A DNA stretch of 64,000 nucleotides from Paraphysoderma sedebokerense (GCA_025602915.1 JAHLJZ010000046.1:1-64000), one strand, 5' to 3'; shown: positions 45,273 through 57,325, counted from the first letter of the stretch. Numbers and translations are program-made. The notes: generated by a model not told the origin, from the sequence alone.

Positions 45273-45730
45273 GTTTGATTTACCTGATAATTATTGTATC
45301 TTTACGGTTGTATCAATATTAAATACGATATATGGCAGTGTAAGAGTGGCGATGCTCTTGCTTTCTTTTTAAAGGTTAAATAAATATTTTCAGACATATT
45401 TATGAGCCTGTTACGCAGTTCGGCATATGTCTTGTAATTGAGGCTACGCTTAGAAGAGATAAGGAACTGACACCTAATTAGGTGAATTCAAGTTTATTTG
45501 TGACAAACTACAAATGACGTTGCAACAATATCGTTATCGAAACATATACGTATTACGAGTAACTTTCAGTTCGAAGGTGTTCGTACACTTCCTTATCGAT
45601 CGCTCGTGTAGAAACAGGGTACGCAGCTATGACTATTTTCAGGTTAAACCGTAGTAATATCCGGACTTGTAAATTATTCAATACAGTGAAGTACAATAAA
45701 ACGAACAACAACAAGAATAATGGATGATTT
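45273..45730. other. Spacer between convergent genes
   Basis: About 460 bp of 3' flanks; nothing else supported. Confidence 0.4.
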
Positions 45731-46631
45731 CTAACGGGTTTGAGGAGAAACTGATCCATCACGGCGTTCTTCCCTGCGATCGTCCCTAGGGGATCGGTCG
45801 CCCATTCTATCACCATTTTCCTGATGAGGTTCCCTTTCTCTGTCATGACCTGCCTTTGGAGAAACGGATCTTGGACGAGGAGACCGGGAGCGAGAACGCC
45901 TTGCTGCTTTTGGGGATCGGCTTCGAGATCTCGAGTGTCTGCGAGACGGTCTACGAGGGCTACGGCTCCGGCTCCTAGAGCGACGCCTGGCACCACCACG
46001 GGGATCATCAAATCTCCAAGATCGAGATGGAGCATTTCGGGCCCACTAGAGAGTAATAATGAATAAAACGGCCATTTCATGGAACATACATTACTCAACA
46101 ACATACCTGAATATTCAGAGTATAGCCGTCGATACGAACACCATGCATTTCATGGTAAGCATCTTCGGCATCTCTGTAATCTTCAAACTCGACAAAAGCA
46201 TAACTACAGATAAAATTGTCAACGAACCATTCTTAATGTGCATTAATGACTAAATACTTACGGCTTGGCATGAGGACGAGGGGCAGGAATATCGCACCTC
46301 ACAAGACGACCATATCTGGAAAGGATGTACCGGTCAGTCAATATTTACCTAATATAAACAAACCTGAATGAAAGCAAACAAAGCCCCGACAAACGACAAG
46401 CAATAAATAGCACACTGGAAGGGGGATAACGGCTCGGTCGTTCGGAAAGGAGGAGGGAGGAAAGGGAATCGACAAAGATCGTCGCTCGAAGGAAGGCATA
46501 CGGATCGCAAATGTCAAGGAGATACGGGGGGATAGATTGTCGGAAACTCACCGTTCGAATTCGTAAGCGAGGTCTTTCGCTCTGGTGTTGGGGTTGATAC
46601 CGGCAACAAACAGTGTCGTTCTTCGGGACAT
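45731..46631 (-). CDS. SR-type splicing factor (one RRM, RS tail)
   Basis: Four exons, introns at about 46551-46318, 46261-46204 and 46106-46047. The product is about 190 residues. One RRM: TTLFVAGINPNTRAKDLAYE carries the RNP2-like strand LFVAGI, and KPYAFVEFEDYRDAEDAYHE carries the RNP1 position. A linker WARNAPSRSWRFDDPRGGAR leads into an RS domain rich in RSRSRSRSP repeats and ending SVSPQTR. Such proteins bind exonic enhancers and recruit spliceosome parts in the nucleus. The start MSRRTTLFV at 46631 is chosen because the family begins the RRM near residue 5; an in-frame ATG at 46730 adds sequence without family likeness. The composition fits an S. pombe Srp1 or SRSF2/7-like factor. Confidence 0.9.
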
Positions 46632-47564
46632 TCTGAATAGAAGAAAATGTCGAATGGAATGACAATTATCGAGATGGTGAGAGCCATTGACTGGACGACT
46701 GCTTTTTCTATCTGTTTCCAGGACGTCCATAGTAACGTATCACGTGGATACAATCAGGGTCAATTAAACATTCAATAGGATAATAAATTCAGGTTGATCT
46801 GCTTTTAATATTGCAATATGCTTCGGCATAACTGGTACCCACTCTCCAGATGATATAAGTTTAGATTCTTTAAAAGATATTTGAATGGAAACTAAATTCT
46901 GTGATGAATTTCGGATATAACTTATAATCGATTTGATGCCATTAGAAACTCTTGATGGTTGAATACATATAAAATGACGCGGCCATAATTATTTACACAA
47001 CACGCCAGGATATACAATTTCTTTGTATTCACTTTCAAGATATCTGCAATGTGGTACACAGGAAATAAGGAAAGTGAATATAATTGGCATAATTAACTCA
47101 AGTGTAATGCTGGCACAAAAGCCAAAATTCTGGACGGCGATAGAGCAAATTGAGGCTTTCGCAAAGAAAATTCGATTAGCAATGATAGCTGTCTTCTTGG
47201 ATGAAAATTTAGCATCTGTATAATTAGAACTTCGGCCTTCGGCTGTTTCGCAGCCTTCAGCAGAACATGGCAGGAAGGAATTGCTAATTTGATTGTGGGG
47301 AGGCTGGTTGACCTCTGCTCGGGTTTGGCCCTCTCGGTAAATCTTCCAACCTTTATTTTTAAGCTTCGAGTTTTAAATTATATGTACGAAAGAGCAATTG
47401 AAAGCTTGTATTGCTATCGGTCGGAGTCGCTCTAAGATATTATGTTGATAATGCCTATTGAGCTAGTTTCGTTAGGGCTGTCTAGTTAGAATCTAAAAAA
47501 GATATAAATACTACACTTTCCTCAAGTGAACATATCGTCCATCTTTTGACACTATTCTGCCACC
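46632..47564. other. Spacer, no firm gene
   Basis: About 930 bp between divergent genes. A 66-residue ORF at 47023-47223 has no family likeness and no splice partners. A TATA-like AAGATATAAATACTACAC at about 47499 probably serves the secreted protein gene at 47565. Confidence 0.4.
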
Positions 47565-47848
47565 ATGAAATCTTTCGTCAAACTGTGTGCAATTTTTATG
47601 ATTGTTGTTGCCACCTCTTATATGATGGTATTGGCCAATCCTCTTACCCCAGCCGGGTATGTATCATTTGAGATATAGCAGCTTTGTGTTTTACTTATTG
47701 AAATTACTGCAGTCGACCCGTCAATCAGCGTAACGATGCGAGTTCTAAACCGAGACCCGCTATACACTCCATAAGCACTGCACGGCTTCCGTCTCCGAAA
47801 ACATTGTCTGTTAAGCCAACGGCACCTACTCCCGAGCCAGAAATTTAA
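47565..47848 (+). CDS. Small secreted Pro/Ser-rich protein
   Basis: Two exons, 47565 to about 47658 and about 47713-47848. Exon 1 is the signal peptide MKSFVKLCAIFMIVVATSYM plus MVLANPLTPA; the intron (GTATGT...CTGCAG) sits just after the cleavage region. Exon 2 gives GRPVNQRNDASSKPRPAIHS ... KPTAPTPEPEI, about 45 residues without cysteines. The gene layout (signal-peptide exon, then Pro-rich exon) is that of the array at 53.4-61 kb, but the C-terminal amphipathic helix is absent. Probably secreted; function unknown. Confidence 0.7.
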
Positions 47849-48624
47849 CAGATATGACCATTTCGAAAACTTCACAGTTGCTCACCAAGACGGGGGTGGG
47901 GTTCAGAGTTATCGAGGGCTAACCTGAGTTGGCCGCATTTCAGCCGAGCAAGCTTTATACCGCGAACGAAATGATTATCATTTTCCGGCTCTCTACGAAT
48001 GAATGATAGTATTATACTGATATATCAATCATCTGTGCATATATTGCCATCTAATAAACATTAGAATTTTGTGCGAATAATGTTTTCATCCGTTACGGGC
48101 ATAGGCTGTCGAAGTTCCTCGTTCAGTTCTACTACTTGAACCAGAGGTTCATTCACCACAACAATCAATCTGCAACTTACCAAATTAGTTGAAGAAGTAA
48201 CTAAGATAAGCAGCCTAAAAGCTAGATAAATTAGTGCACTAGGATCATATGTCGACTCCAATTCCAATGTAGTATGCCTGAATGATTTGTGGCTCTTCAG
48301 TTCGTGAACCTTTCATTCAGTCCACGGAAACTTGAGGGCTTTCAACTGCTCTCAAATGAGCGAGTAAACTGGAACTATAACAAGTGCAATAAGTTTATAG
48401 CTGGGACCCCATTTCCAGACGCATGCTTATTGCATCATGTAGCCAGTATGGTAAGGGCTGATATGCGAATGAAGCGGATTATGTGCTGGTGGAGCACTAA
48501 AAGTTGTTTCTTCCCGCGGTGATTTGCTGGGGACTTGCAACCTTTGCAACTGATGCTTCCGTCGACGACAAATGTCTTGGTGCGTCTAACAACTCTAATT
48601 ATAAAGCGCCAGCCCTGTATTGCA
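47849..48624. other. Spacer, no firm gene
   Basis: About 780 bp. A minus-strand ORF of 68 residues (48267-48061) has a hydrophobic middle and a polar tail but no paralogue or clear splice structure, so it is not called. Confidence 0.4.
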
Positions 48625-50259
48625 ATGAGTACATTGAGAAGAATTCATACAGGTCAAATGCCAACAGAGTTTCCACCGCCTTCAATCCCGAACACCAAAG
48701 TTTCCTCCCACATAATCCCCACCAGGCTTGACAACCGGACGAAGTCTCAGGTCAGAATAGCTGCCAATTTATATCAATCTGAATTGATATCTTCGGCCGA
48801 AGATGATATTATTATAGATTGGGTCATTTCGCATGGAAATGGGTTCATTAAAGAGAGCTACACTGAATTGATTGAAGGTCTCTTTTCAAAATCGACACAA
48901 GACTTATCGAACTGTAAATTCGAACCTAATATCAAACGCCCTGACAACCGGAAAGCAAAGTGGAGAACGGGGTCAGCTTTAATTTATGACATGGCAGCCC
49001 AAGGAGATTCGGGACAGCTGAACGCCCATATCATTGAACGGGATGAATATGAAAATTCATTTCTTGATGGCGCTGCAGACTTGAACGGAATCGCTAGTTG
49101 GTTTCACAAAAACTGCCAGAAACCGGAAAATGGTGGGTCGCAACCGATACGTTGGAAGTGTCCACAATGCATTTGGGATTGCAAATCCAGTCAAAAGCGG
49201 ATAACAGTCGGCTTGGGTCACTCTTGGGGAGGTGCAGTAAGGTAAGAATTATTTCTGCGGTTCGGTCTTGTTGACAGACTCACTTAAAAAGGATATATAG
49301 CTTGCTGTCGACCTCAATGTCTCATTCTGCAACTCGACCCCACTTCGACATTGTCATCGCAATCGAACCGATCATGTTTCCCCCAACTATCAAAGAGACC
49401 ATCGGTTCCGGAAATAATATGCTTGCTATGGCAGCACGTCGACGACGAAACTCATGGACCGCAAGAAAAGATGCAAAATCATACTTTCTCGGCAAGACGT
49501 TCTTTAAGAACTGGACAGAGAGCGCATTGGATGCATATGTGGTACTTCAGCTTTTTTCTTCCTTAACGAGGTAATTTCCGCATCTAACGTTTGCTGAAAG
49601 ACATATGGTACCATTGAAAGTCGACAAGAAGGACTGCCCGGTTACAAATTGAAAACCTCTCCTGAACATGAAGCGGTGAGTGATTTATCTATGTGTTTGC
49701 ATAGGACATGACGCTAACAGATGTGATAGAGAGCATTCGAAACAAAATTAGACCAGGGAGGAGTTTATGCCTACACGAAACTCCCGCAAATAGATTCTCC
49801 TGTCCTGTTGATTGCGACTGAGCAAACTGAGTTAATGTATGATTTTATCTGTTCTGTTGGTCGAAATGCACTTAACTTGAGCCAATCTTACAGTACTCCA
49901 GACGTAGCGCGAGATTTCATGATGCAGATTGGAAACGACAAGGCTCATTTGGCGGTGATACAAAATGAAAATCACCAAATAACATTTGAGAATCCAAAAC
50001 TGCTTGGTATTTTACATTATGTCACTAATTCTTGCATGTTTCGGTTCTTAACTCCGTGTTTGCTTTGGGTTTTGCAGCTTCAGTGATCGTAGAATATCTC
50101 AACTACATACTTTCAGAACCCGGCTCCAAATTAACGCAACAAAATGGAACTCAAGAAGAAGTAGCTCAAGTTGTTAGCATCTGTGAATGTGCTTGCCCTT
50201 GTCATGTACGGAATCGAGACGAGATGGATGATATTATGGGGAGGAAAGCCAAGTTATAG
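48625..50259 (+). CDS. Alpha/beta hydrolase (Lpx1-like lipase), PTS1 (AKL)
   Basis: About five exons. A fungal alpha/beta-hydrolase: IDWVISHGNGFIKESYTELI (oxyanion HGNG), then IYDMAAQGDSGQLN, then the nucleophile elbow VGLGHSWGGAVR (Ser in G-H-S-W-G), then IVIAIEPIMFPP, then PVLLIATEQTELM, and the catalytic-His segment NENHQITFENP. The C-terminus is GRKAKL; AKL fits the PTS1 consensus, matching yeast Lpx1, a peroxisomal lipase. Exons are joined at VR|IYSLL (about 49240), AY|TYGTIESRQ (about 49540), HEA|RAFETK (about 49680) and near 50005-50080. The start is placed at MSTLRRIHTG; MPTEFPP, 12 codons later, is possible. A Cys-rich ICECACPCH stretch near the end is unusual. Confidence 0.85.
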
Positions 50260-50418
50260 TGATCAGTTTTATTGAATGCATTTATCCAATATGACATTCA
50301 CGTCAAGTAGTATATGTCCACAATGATCCCATAATTATTAGTCTGATATATCTACGATTGACTATAGTACACATCTTTTGAAAGCCGTTACAGCGTTTAC
50401 AAATAAAATAATTGAACT

Positions 50419-51148
50419 TCAGTTGCCTCCAGTAGCTGGTATGCCCATTGAACAGGAGTGGTTAAAGTTGGTGTTCGACTGGGGCGAGAGCATCGAAAGT
50501 AAATCCGAATAAGACCCCCAAATAGAATCGGAATCTGATAATTCCAATTTTGAGGAATCATAACTACTGAAGTTTTGTGAATGGTCAATCGTGGTCTTGA
50601 TAGGAAGGTCACCATCAGTTTGAAGTGAGAATAGAGAGAAACCGTTGGATGCGGCATCTCTATTTTCTTCATTTTCTTCTTCATCTATGTCATAAGTACT
50701 GCTATTACGATATTGCGACCTCAATTGTTCTAAAAATGATGTAAATGTAGCATAACCTTCTTCGGTGGAATCATCGGAGTCATCTGAAGAACGTTCACTC
50801 TCATGGGAGGAGGAAGATAGGTATATGTCGAAGTGATGCCGAAGTTCTATGGTAGTAGATATATTGTCTATTGCCATAATGTTAATCGACTTTTGACTTT
50901 ACGAAATGTAACATGTAGCACTAAAAAATAAGGTCGGTGTACTTACACTTTGACCTTATTTTTCCGACGACTCTACGCATTAAATGCTTCTTCCATAAGC
51001 CAGACTTCTTGAATCTCTTACGTTGTCGCTGTAGTCTTCTCTGCGGACTATCAATGGCATCGTCGCATTTCATTTTAACCAAAAATTCTGTCGACAATTG
51101 AAGGAAGAGTGCGCTTTTAAGGTTTTTGAAAACGTGGAGGCGATGCAA
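50419..51148 (-). CDS. Unknown protein, basic N-terminus and acidic Ser-rich C-terminus
   Basis: Two exons joined at a GTAAGT donor (about 50945) and an ATAG acceptor (about 50857), in frame as KIRSK-Y-NISTTIELRHHF. Exon 1 gives MHRLHVFKNLKSALFLQL... and a strongly basic SPQRRLQRQRKRFKKSGLW. Exon 2 is acidic and Ser-rich (SSDDSDDSTEEGY, IDEEENEENRD, SKLELSDSDSIWGSYSD). An alternative start at MKCDDAIDS would shorten exon 1. No domain recognised. It may be a nuclear protein judging from the basic cluster, but this is only composition. Confidence 0.6.
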
Positions 51149-51700
51149 GGTTTCGTTTCAGAAACCGGAGTGATTATACTATCTCAAGGGGTTATAACTA
51201 ATCCTTGACTAGTTTCTCAGGAATCGAAAAGAAGGTATCGGCCAGTTTTATGAGGACCTGTCATTAATTTAACATGATGAATTGTGTCTGTTAATATTAG
51301 TTCAGCACATTACGAGGCTTATTTCGGGGTTCTGTGCTCTAATGCCGACAATGGTTGGCTGGTGGCTCAGCGAATAAGACGAGATTCACGGGTGCGATGC
51401 TCATTTTCAGTCGTGCTTAATCCGTAATAAACTTTGCCCTATTTAGCCAAAAACTGACCTACCAAAGAATATAATTGCAAAATATCTTGGGACATAAGGG
51501 TTAGGTTTATTAATAGCAAACCGGAAGAATTAAATTACGTTCGAGGCCACCGATCCGCCAAGGCGAAACTATTATCAGTTACATGATGTATGATGAGCGT
51601 CCAAGCACAGCTAAACTACATTTACACATTAGGTTTAGACATTATTCACCATTATGTACAAGCTCAATATCACAAGTAAGCTTTCCTGTTCGACTAACCA
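51149..51700. other. Spacer, no gene recognised
   Basis: About 550 bp; one GGGTTAGGTTTA word near 51500; nothing supported. Confidence 0.4.
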
Positions 51701-52639
51701 CTACCAAAGAATTGGCATCCTTGTTTGGGGAATTTTGCTGCTGCGACTGACAGCACTGCCTTTTGGGGTAAAACTTTTTGAATCAAGCGTGCCACCGTTA
51801 ATAGACAAAAGTTGATCAGAAACCGAAAGATTGGTGGCCGAGTGGTGGTGAGAAGAGAAGTCCTGCACGATAATAACAGGAAGGGTCGGTTCTACATGCG
51901 GATTAATGTCGCTTAGTTTAATTGACGGAACTTTCAGCTGCGAAACTGCCGAAGAAACGTTTAATGGTTCGGATAGGTATTCGTCTGAATGGGACGATGT
52001 TTCATTTATAGAGAGTGTTGGTACAATGAGAGTGACGTTTTCCTTCAATGACGAACTCGGTTTAGCAGTGTCCGTTGAGGCACTCGACTCCAAAATTCGA
52101 TTATCCTGACCGTCCACTTTTTCCTCAATCTTTCTCAAGTCCTTGGACTCTTTCTCGTTGTCCAGCTTCACATCCTCCTCCTTCGTTCTTGTGTCCTCGT
52201 CAGCGGATTGGCCAAATCTCCCCAAAGGATTGAATCCAACCAACTCTTTCAATTTTTCTGCAGCTTTTTCTATATTGTCCAAAATAAATGTACTCTTTTC
52301 CAAGTCGTCTGCCAATGTCTTAGCATTCGGGGGCTCTTCCAATACCTGTTCCCAGCCGATGGGAGGGGACCCGGGCGGTGATATTAAGTGCAATGTATCA
52401 TGTTCTGGGGGTTTTAAAAGGTTATCCGATGGAATTTGAATAGAAAGGCGGTCGCGATGGTTTGCTGACTTTGGAGTGCGGTTGTCGGACAGCTTTGTCG
52501 TATTGAAAAAGAATGGATTAGAATTTTGAGAATGAAGATGAAGAGGAGATTCGGCGCAGAGGTGCATCCAAATGTTCATTTAATAAGCAATACTCACATC
52601 CACATCTTCAGATTTGCCTGATAAATTCTTTTCCAGCAT
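51701..52639 (-). CDS. Calcipressin (RCAN-family calcineurin regulator)
   Basis: Binds and modulates calcineurin. The key motif LISPPGSPPIGWEQ is the phosphorylated SP block of the calcipressin family, followed by the usual EEPPNAKTLADDLEK. The C-terminal half holds PVIIVQD, a PxIxIT-like calcineurin-docking motif. Best model: exon 1 from MLEKNLSGKSEDVD (52639-52598), then a GTGAGT...AAAG intron, then LSDNRTPKSANHRD and onward to RMPILW. Without the intron, a start at MNIWMHLCAE (52579) is possible. The usual N-terminal RRM-like domain is not seen in either model; it may be lost or lie in an unrecognised upstream exon. About 280 residues; the acidic linker contains many KE-rich stretches. Confidence 0.82.
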
Positions 52640-53418
52640 ACTTTTTTTGTCTTAAGTGGTAAAACGCAGTCCTTTTACAGTTTGATGTGTGGCAAAGTGA
52701 GCACTCGGATGGATGAATTTGCCTTGCGCCATGAAGAAGCACGAGACGCCCCACAGGAAGCAACGACAATTGGATTTGGTTCACGTCGACGTAATAAACA
52801 TTGTTTCATACCCCATAAGTATAAATTTCATATCAGGTTCATGTGGAAAAATTGCGGGTCAATGTGTCTGTTCAGATCTTTTAATGGAGTTCATCCGACT
52901 TAGTAAGTCACACTCGCATTCAACCCATCTGCAAGAAATTCTTCTCCTGCCGTCAACAATCATCATAAAATTACATGCTTCTTATTCTGCGGCGAAGGCT
53001 ATATGTGCTTAATGACATACATTGTGGCTTTTGAACAAACTTTGAGCAATCATATTATCAATAATCATCTGTTTTTCCTAAATTCCGACATTCTTGGTGT
53101 CCACCAATAGTTTGCAAGAATCGATTAATTGGCTAAAGTGATGTCTCTACGGAAAAATCCAGTAACAATCATTCTGTTAGAAATAATCTGTAATTGTATG
53201 TAAGCACAACCGCTAAAGCCACCTCTCATCTCGGATGAAATCGCCCTAAATAAAAGTTAAAATTTGCTTTGAGGCTGGAGATTGTGAAATGATTTTTCGT
53301 GGCTAATAAAAAAAATCTTCCGACACTTGAATAATCATATAAATACTCTGCCTCTCACTCTTGCCGAGTGCACAGTCATCTATTATACCCTACATTAAAC
53401 AACGACATTTCTACAATT
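52640..53418. other. Spacer, no gene recognised
   Basis: About 780 bp between divergent genes. A TATA-like CATATAAATACTCTGCC at 53336 precedes the secreted protein gene. No trace of the missing calcipressin RRM was recognised here. Confidence 0.4.
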
Positions 53419-54090
53419 ATGAAACTATCATTAAGACCAATCACCATTTTGATCATTGCCGTTTTTGCCATCTGTCTTCAAGTTTCGGCAACACCACTCC
53501 CAGGGTATGTTGGATTAATTGCCATGATCAGATTCAACCTGCTAATTTTGGTTTACTTCGTCAGACCTGGCCAAAATGGTCCAAACCAACCTGGAAAAAC
53601 TCCTCCTGGAAAAACTCCTGGACAGGCTGCACCTCCTGGACAGCCACCTGCTAGACAACCTGCCACTAGACCTGGCACTGGTACCAATCCTGCGACACCT
53701 GGCGGCGCACCTGCAAGGTTTGTATTGCGTGTGATTTACTTCATTCTTGTATCGGAACTCACAAATTTTTAACAATACATTAGTCCCCCATTACCTGGAA
53801 ATCTCCCAGCTCCAGTAGCCGGTAGCCCAGTTCTCAACGGCACCGATCCATCTACGAGCCCTAATAGGCCTCCGAACTCTGACGGTGATAATCCTAGATC
53901 TAATACAACTAATCCTGGAACAGGCAACGAGGGAGAAGCAGGAAGTTCAACGCCTGTGCTAATTATTGCAGGCAATAAAGTCATTACAGCAAGCGGTAAA
54001 CCACCCACCGAAAATGAAGTCCGAAATGGTCTGGCCATGTTAGCTAAAACTATGGCTAGCGCCTCTAACAATGACAAGATTGAGGATTAA
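53419..54090 (+). CDS. Secreted Pro/Gly-rich protein, array member 1
   Basis: Three exons: 53419-53505, about 53566-53717 and 53783-54090. Signal peptide MKLSLRPITILIIAVFAICL plus QVSATPLPG, with the intron right after it. Exon 2 is a GQ/P/K/T-rich linker (GPNQPGKTPPGKTPG). Exon 3 is Asn/Ser/Pro-rich and ends in a helical segment ENEVRNGLAMLAKTMASA, then SNNDKIED. No cysteines. The first and most diverged of six same-strand genes. Likely secreted or cell-wall associated; function unknown. Confidence 0.8.
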
Positions 54091-54852
54091 AGATAGCGCT
54101 GTGTATACTAAAGACTAAATTGCCTGGATATATATGTATATCATTTAAAAGAATAAGCGTTTAATTCTGTAAATTGTGAATAAAGTTCGACGTTAAAATC
54201 AAACAACTCAGAATCTATTTTCCAACTTTTACCCAGTAATTTTCCTTCACTGCATTCTATCGAAAGATTAAAGCAAGTTCTCACTTTAACTCAAGATGAT
54301 GTAATCACCTGAACGTACAAACGACTTTTCACAGCCTTATTAATCAATCTCATATTGGATAATCTTCGCCCATCAACGGCTTATTTATATTTGAATTGAA
54401 ACGAATAGCGGGGAAATGGGAACGGATTAATCACCTTAAAATGCTACAAGTTCAAACAAACATGGCATCCAAACCACGGGCGTCCATTTACTTGTTTTAT
54501 TTTAGTTTGAGGTTGATTCTCATTAATCCCGCCCAAAAAGCTTAAAAGTACGCGTGTGCTGATGGGGGAAGCTTCTTCCGAACTCAATCATTGCTCAATC
54601 GAAAACTAAATCACAAGCCGCTACTCGACGAATCGAATCGTCGGAGAAGCCGTTTCCCCGTCTATGATCAAAACACACATAAATAATTAAACGCCCATCC
54701 GCATCTAATTGTAAATGTAAGAAGTTAAACCGCTTCAGAGGAGACATATAAACACCGTCGGGACACCGTACTCACCTACGACTCAACATTTTTTTCCCAT
54801 ACATCATTGCGAAGATCCATCAGAACTAACTAACCGCTCCCCGTTAGCAATA
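54091..54852. promoter_or_regulatory. Upstream region of array member 2
   Basis: Holds AAAAGTACGCGTGTGCTGA (about 54543), then GCTTCTTCCGAACTCAATCA and ATTGCTC, blocks also found in order upstream of member 3 (about 56003-56070). CCGCATCTAATTGT lies near 54697 and a TATA-like ATATAAACACCGTCGGG at 54748. Confidence 0.55.
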
Positions 54853-55200
54853 ATGCAACTGAATTTAATGAAAGTCACTACTCTTGTTGTCCTCGGTTTT
54901 GTGTGTATTTCTGCTTCGGTTTTTGCCGCTCCCACGTAAGTGTACTCAATCATTATCGGCATTTGCTTAAGAGTACATTAATTAAATTTTGAATTTTTCA
55001 GTCCACAAGATCCAACAGTTCCACCTGTAGTGACAGCACCTCCCCCGGCACCCGTAGCACCTGCATTACCGGGCGCAATTCCAATTCCTCCAGTAACTGC
55101 TTCCGATTCAGAGTTCGAAACTATGATGAAAGTAGGATTGGCGGCGATAGCGGAAATTGGTCGACAAGTTGCGACTGGACAGTACGCGGCAGCCTCATAA
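54853..55200 (+). CDS. Secreted Pro/Ala-rich protein with C-terminal helix, array member 2
   Basis: Exons 54853 to about 54935 and 55002-55200. Signal peptide MQLNLMKVTTLVVLGFVCIS plus ASVFAAPT, then a Pro/Val/Ala linker (VPPVVTAPPPAPVAPALPGA). A conserved C-terminal block follows: SDSEFETMMKVGLAAIAEIG and RQVATGQYAAAS. On a helical wheel the GLAAIAEIGRQV stretch is amphipathic. No cysteines or membrane segments beyond the signal peptide. The linker is almost identical to that of member 3. Function unknown. Confidence 0.82.
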
Positions 55201-56333
55201 GGCGCAGTCATCATAAATATACATTCATATATATTCTGTACTTACCCTGTGACCTTCCGCTGTTACATTTTAAATATGTTGATTGTGTACTATAATGTTA
55301 AATTGATGATTTGCAACGTTGTCGTCTTGGTCCATCTCCAATGTAAGTGTTCATTTTGAAAGAGTCTGGCAAAAGAGGGTTCTTTGATTCTGAGTGGTAG
55401 AAATCTGAAATATTACATGTATCACATCAAATTAGTATCAATGAACGCTTGTTGATGTGTGGCGTAACAATAAGAAACCACATATTATACACCACGGATC
55501 AGAAGCCAAAACTTGGGTGAAAGAAGTGTTGACAAAAATGCCAGGAGAAATATTAGTTCTGGTACACCATTTTACAAGACTTCTTGGTTCATCAACACAT
55601 ATCCGTCCTACCATATTCAATGCCAACTTTGTAAAATCCTAACACTTTCCTATTGGACTCCTTCCCTTAGTTTGAAGTATCTGGGAAAAGTAAAATGACT
55701 ACGACCTGCCGACTCTGGGTCTATAGTCTTCAATTATTCATCCGAATCATCCAGAAAACGCTTATCTGGATCGAAATATGTGGAGAGAATGCTGCGGACA
55801 ATTCCATTTATTGCGCAGAACGGGTAATTATAAAGTTTTGCTGAAAAGAACCTTGATTTAACCCTTCAAATCACTAAGTAGCTCCGACTAGTTTTAGGCT
55901 CAACCCGCAGGGTCCATCTATAACTTAGGCGCGCATTGCTACATTGATAGCATCATTATTAAAGGCTTGCAAAACTTTGCAAATCAATATCGGAAAAAAT
56001 GCTAAAAATACGCGTCGGCTGACGAGAAACGGGCTGACGAGAAACGCTTCTTTCCAATCAGATAATTGCTCTTCTAAAAATTAGCTAGACAATCGCCAGC
56101 TCTTACTATTTGTTGGAAAAGCCACTTTGCTGGAAAAAAAATCAAATTTAAACGTCATTTATTAAGCGCACATTCGCGTCATATTGTTCTTACACATATA
56201 TTAATAATTTCAACCGCAGCATATGTCACATATAAATATCGGCGTAGCACACCAGTTTTCTCAGAACATCACCTCTTTCGACAAATAAGCAATTCCTAAT
56301 ACTATACCACAGTCCAAGATTGTTATCTCCATT
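55201..56333. promoter_or_regulatory. Spacer and upstream region of array member 3
   Basis: The first 700 bp hold nothing recognised. About 56000-56250 is similar to the promoter of member 2: AAAATACGCGTCGGCTGACG (with GGCTGACGAGAAACG in tandem), GCTTCTTTCCAATCAGATAA, then a TATA-like ATATAAATATCGGCG at 56230. Confidence 0.55.
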
Positions 56334-56724
56334 ATGCAGTTCAGTATCTCTAAGCTCACTACTTTTGTAATCCTTGCCATTGTGTGCGTTTCTAGCCCTG
56401 CTTTCTCCGCTCCAGCCCCAGTGTAAGTTTCCGCCATCTTTTAATATAGTATAAAGCTGTCTTAAGGTGAATCAGTTGATTAACTTTCCCCAATTCAGTG
56501 CACAAGCTCCTGGTGCCCCACCTGCTGTCGTACCAGCTCCGGTCCCACCCGTGATGACAGCACCTGCGCCAGCACCCGTAGCACCTGCATTACCGGGTGC
56601 AGTGCCAGTACCACCTATTACCCCTTCGGATTCAGGCCTTATGGCGCTGACAAAAGTAGGATTAGCAGCAATCACTGAGATAGGTCGTCAGGTAGTGACC
56701 GGGCAAACGTCAAAATCAGCATAA
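56334..56724 (+). CDS. Secreted Pro/Ala-rich protein with C-terminal helix, array member 3
   Basis: Exons 56334 to about 56423 and 56500-56724. Signal peptide MQFSISKLTTFVILAIVCVS plus SPAFSAPAPV. Linker of PAPV/APAP units. The C-terminal block SDSGLMALTKVGLAAITEIG, RQVVTGQTSKSA is nearly identical to member 4, also at DNA level, so the two were copied or converted recently. Reads on the opposite strand here are mirror artefacts of the Pro-rich code. Confidence 0.83.
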
Positions 56725-57325
56725 GCGGCTCTTTTGGCAGTTAGAAGAGATTTCATACATTCTTTATATCGATAATAGTGACATGTTTCATATATGTATA
56801 AATATATCCAAGTAATATCAGAGCCCGCAAAAAAAAAATATAATTATTTTTCTATGTGAAACCATCATAAATCACAATTCAGTATTCACCACTAGCCAGA
56901 AGCAAGTGTGCTCTTCATATAATTGGAGCCATCAATGAAATAATATCCATTGTCTGAACATCGGTTGAACTTGTTGAACTGACAGGAATAAATAGAAATA
57001 ACGCCAAATCCTTCGTTATTGCGATTTCTACGAGGCCAATGCCGGGAAAAAAAAAGCTAAAACCGCGCAGCATGTCGAACAATATCCATCTCCCAAAATA
57101 AAAATTGACAACACAGACGCTTGTACATTACTTGGCCAATGCAAAGTCGCTAGAAAACGGCTAGATTCGCACATCAATTAATTTACGCACAATTGTCCTT
57201 AAATGAAGGCTATAAAGTAGATCAAGAGATATAAATATCATGGGGACACTGCATTCACTTCTTCATCCGAATTATTTCAAATTTCAAAATCCTCAATTCC
57301 AATTTCTTAGCTCTTATAATTAACG
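56725..57325. promoter_or_regulatory. Upstream region of array member 4
   Basis: About 600 bp. AAAACCGCGCAGCATGTCG (about 57059) and a CGCACATC / TACGCACAATTGTCCTTA pair (about 57170-57200) recall the other promoters; a TATA-like GATATAAATATCATGGGG lies at 57229. Confidence 0.5.

Noticed and set aside
47023-47223. 66-residue plus-strand ORF
   Set aside because: No paralogue, domain or splice partner; likely chance.
48061-48267. 68-residue minus-strand ORF with hydrophobic middle
   Set aside because: Could be a small membrane or secreted protein, but it has no clear signal peptide start, intron or paralogue.
1865-51505. Scattered TTAGGTTAGG-like words (about 1870, 1980, 7580, 20110, 51490)
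   Set aside because: Short and isolated, never in tandem; not enough for telomeric sequence or a repeat family.
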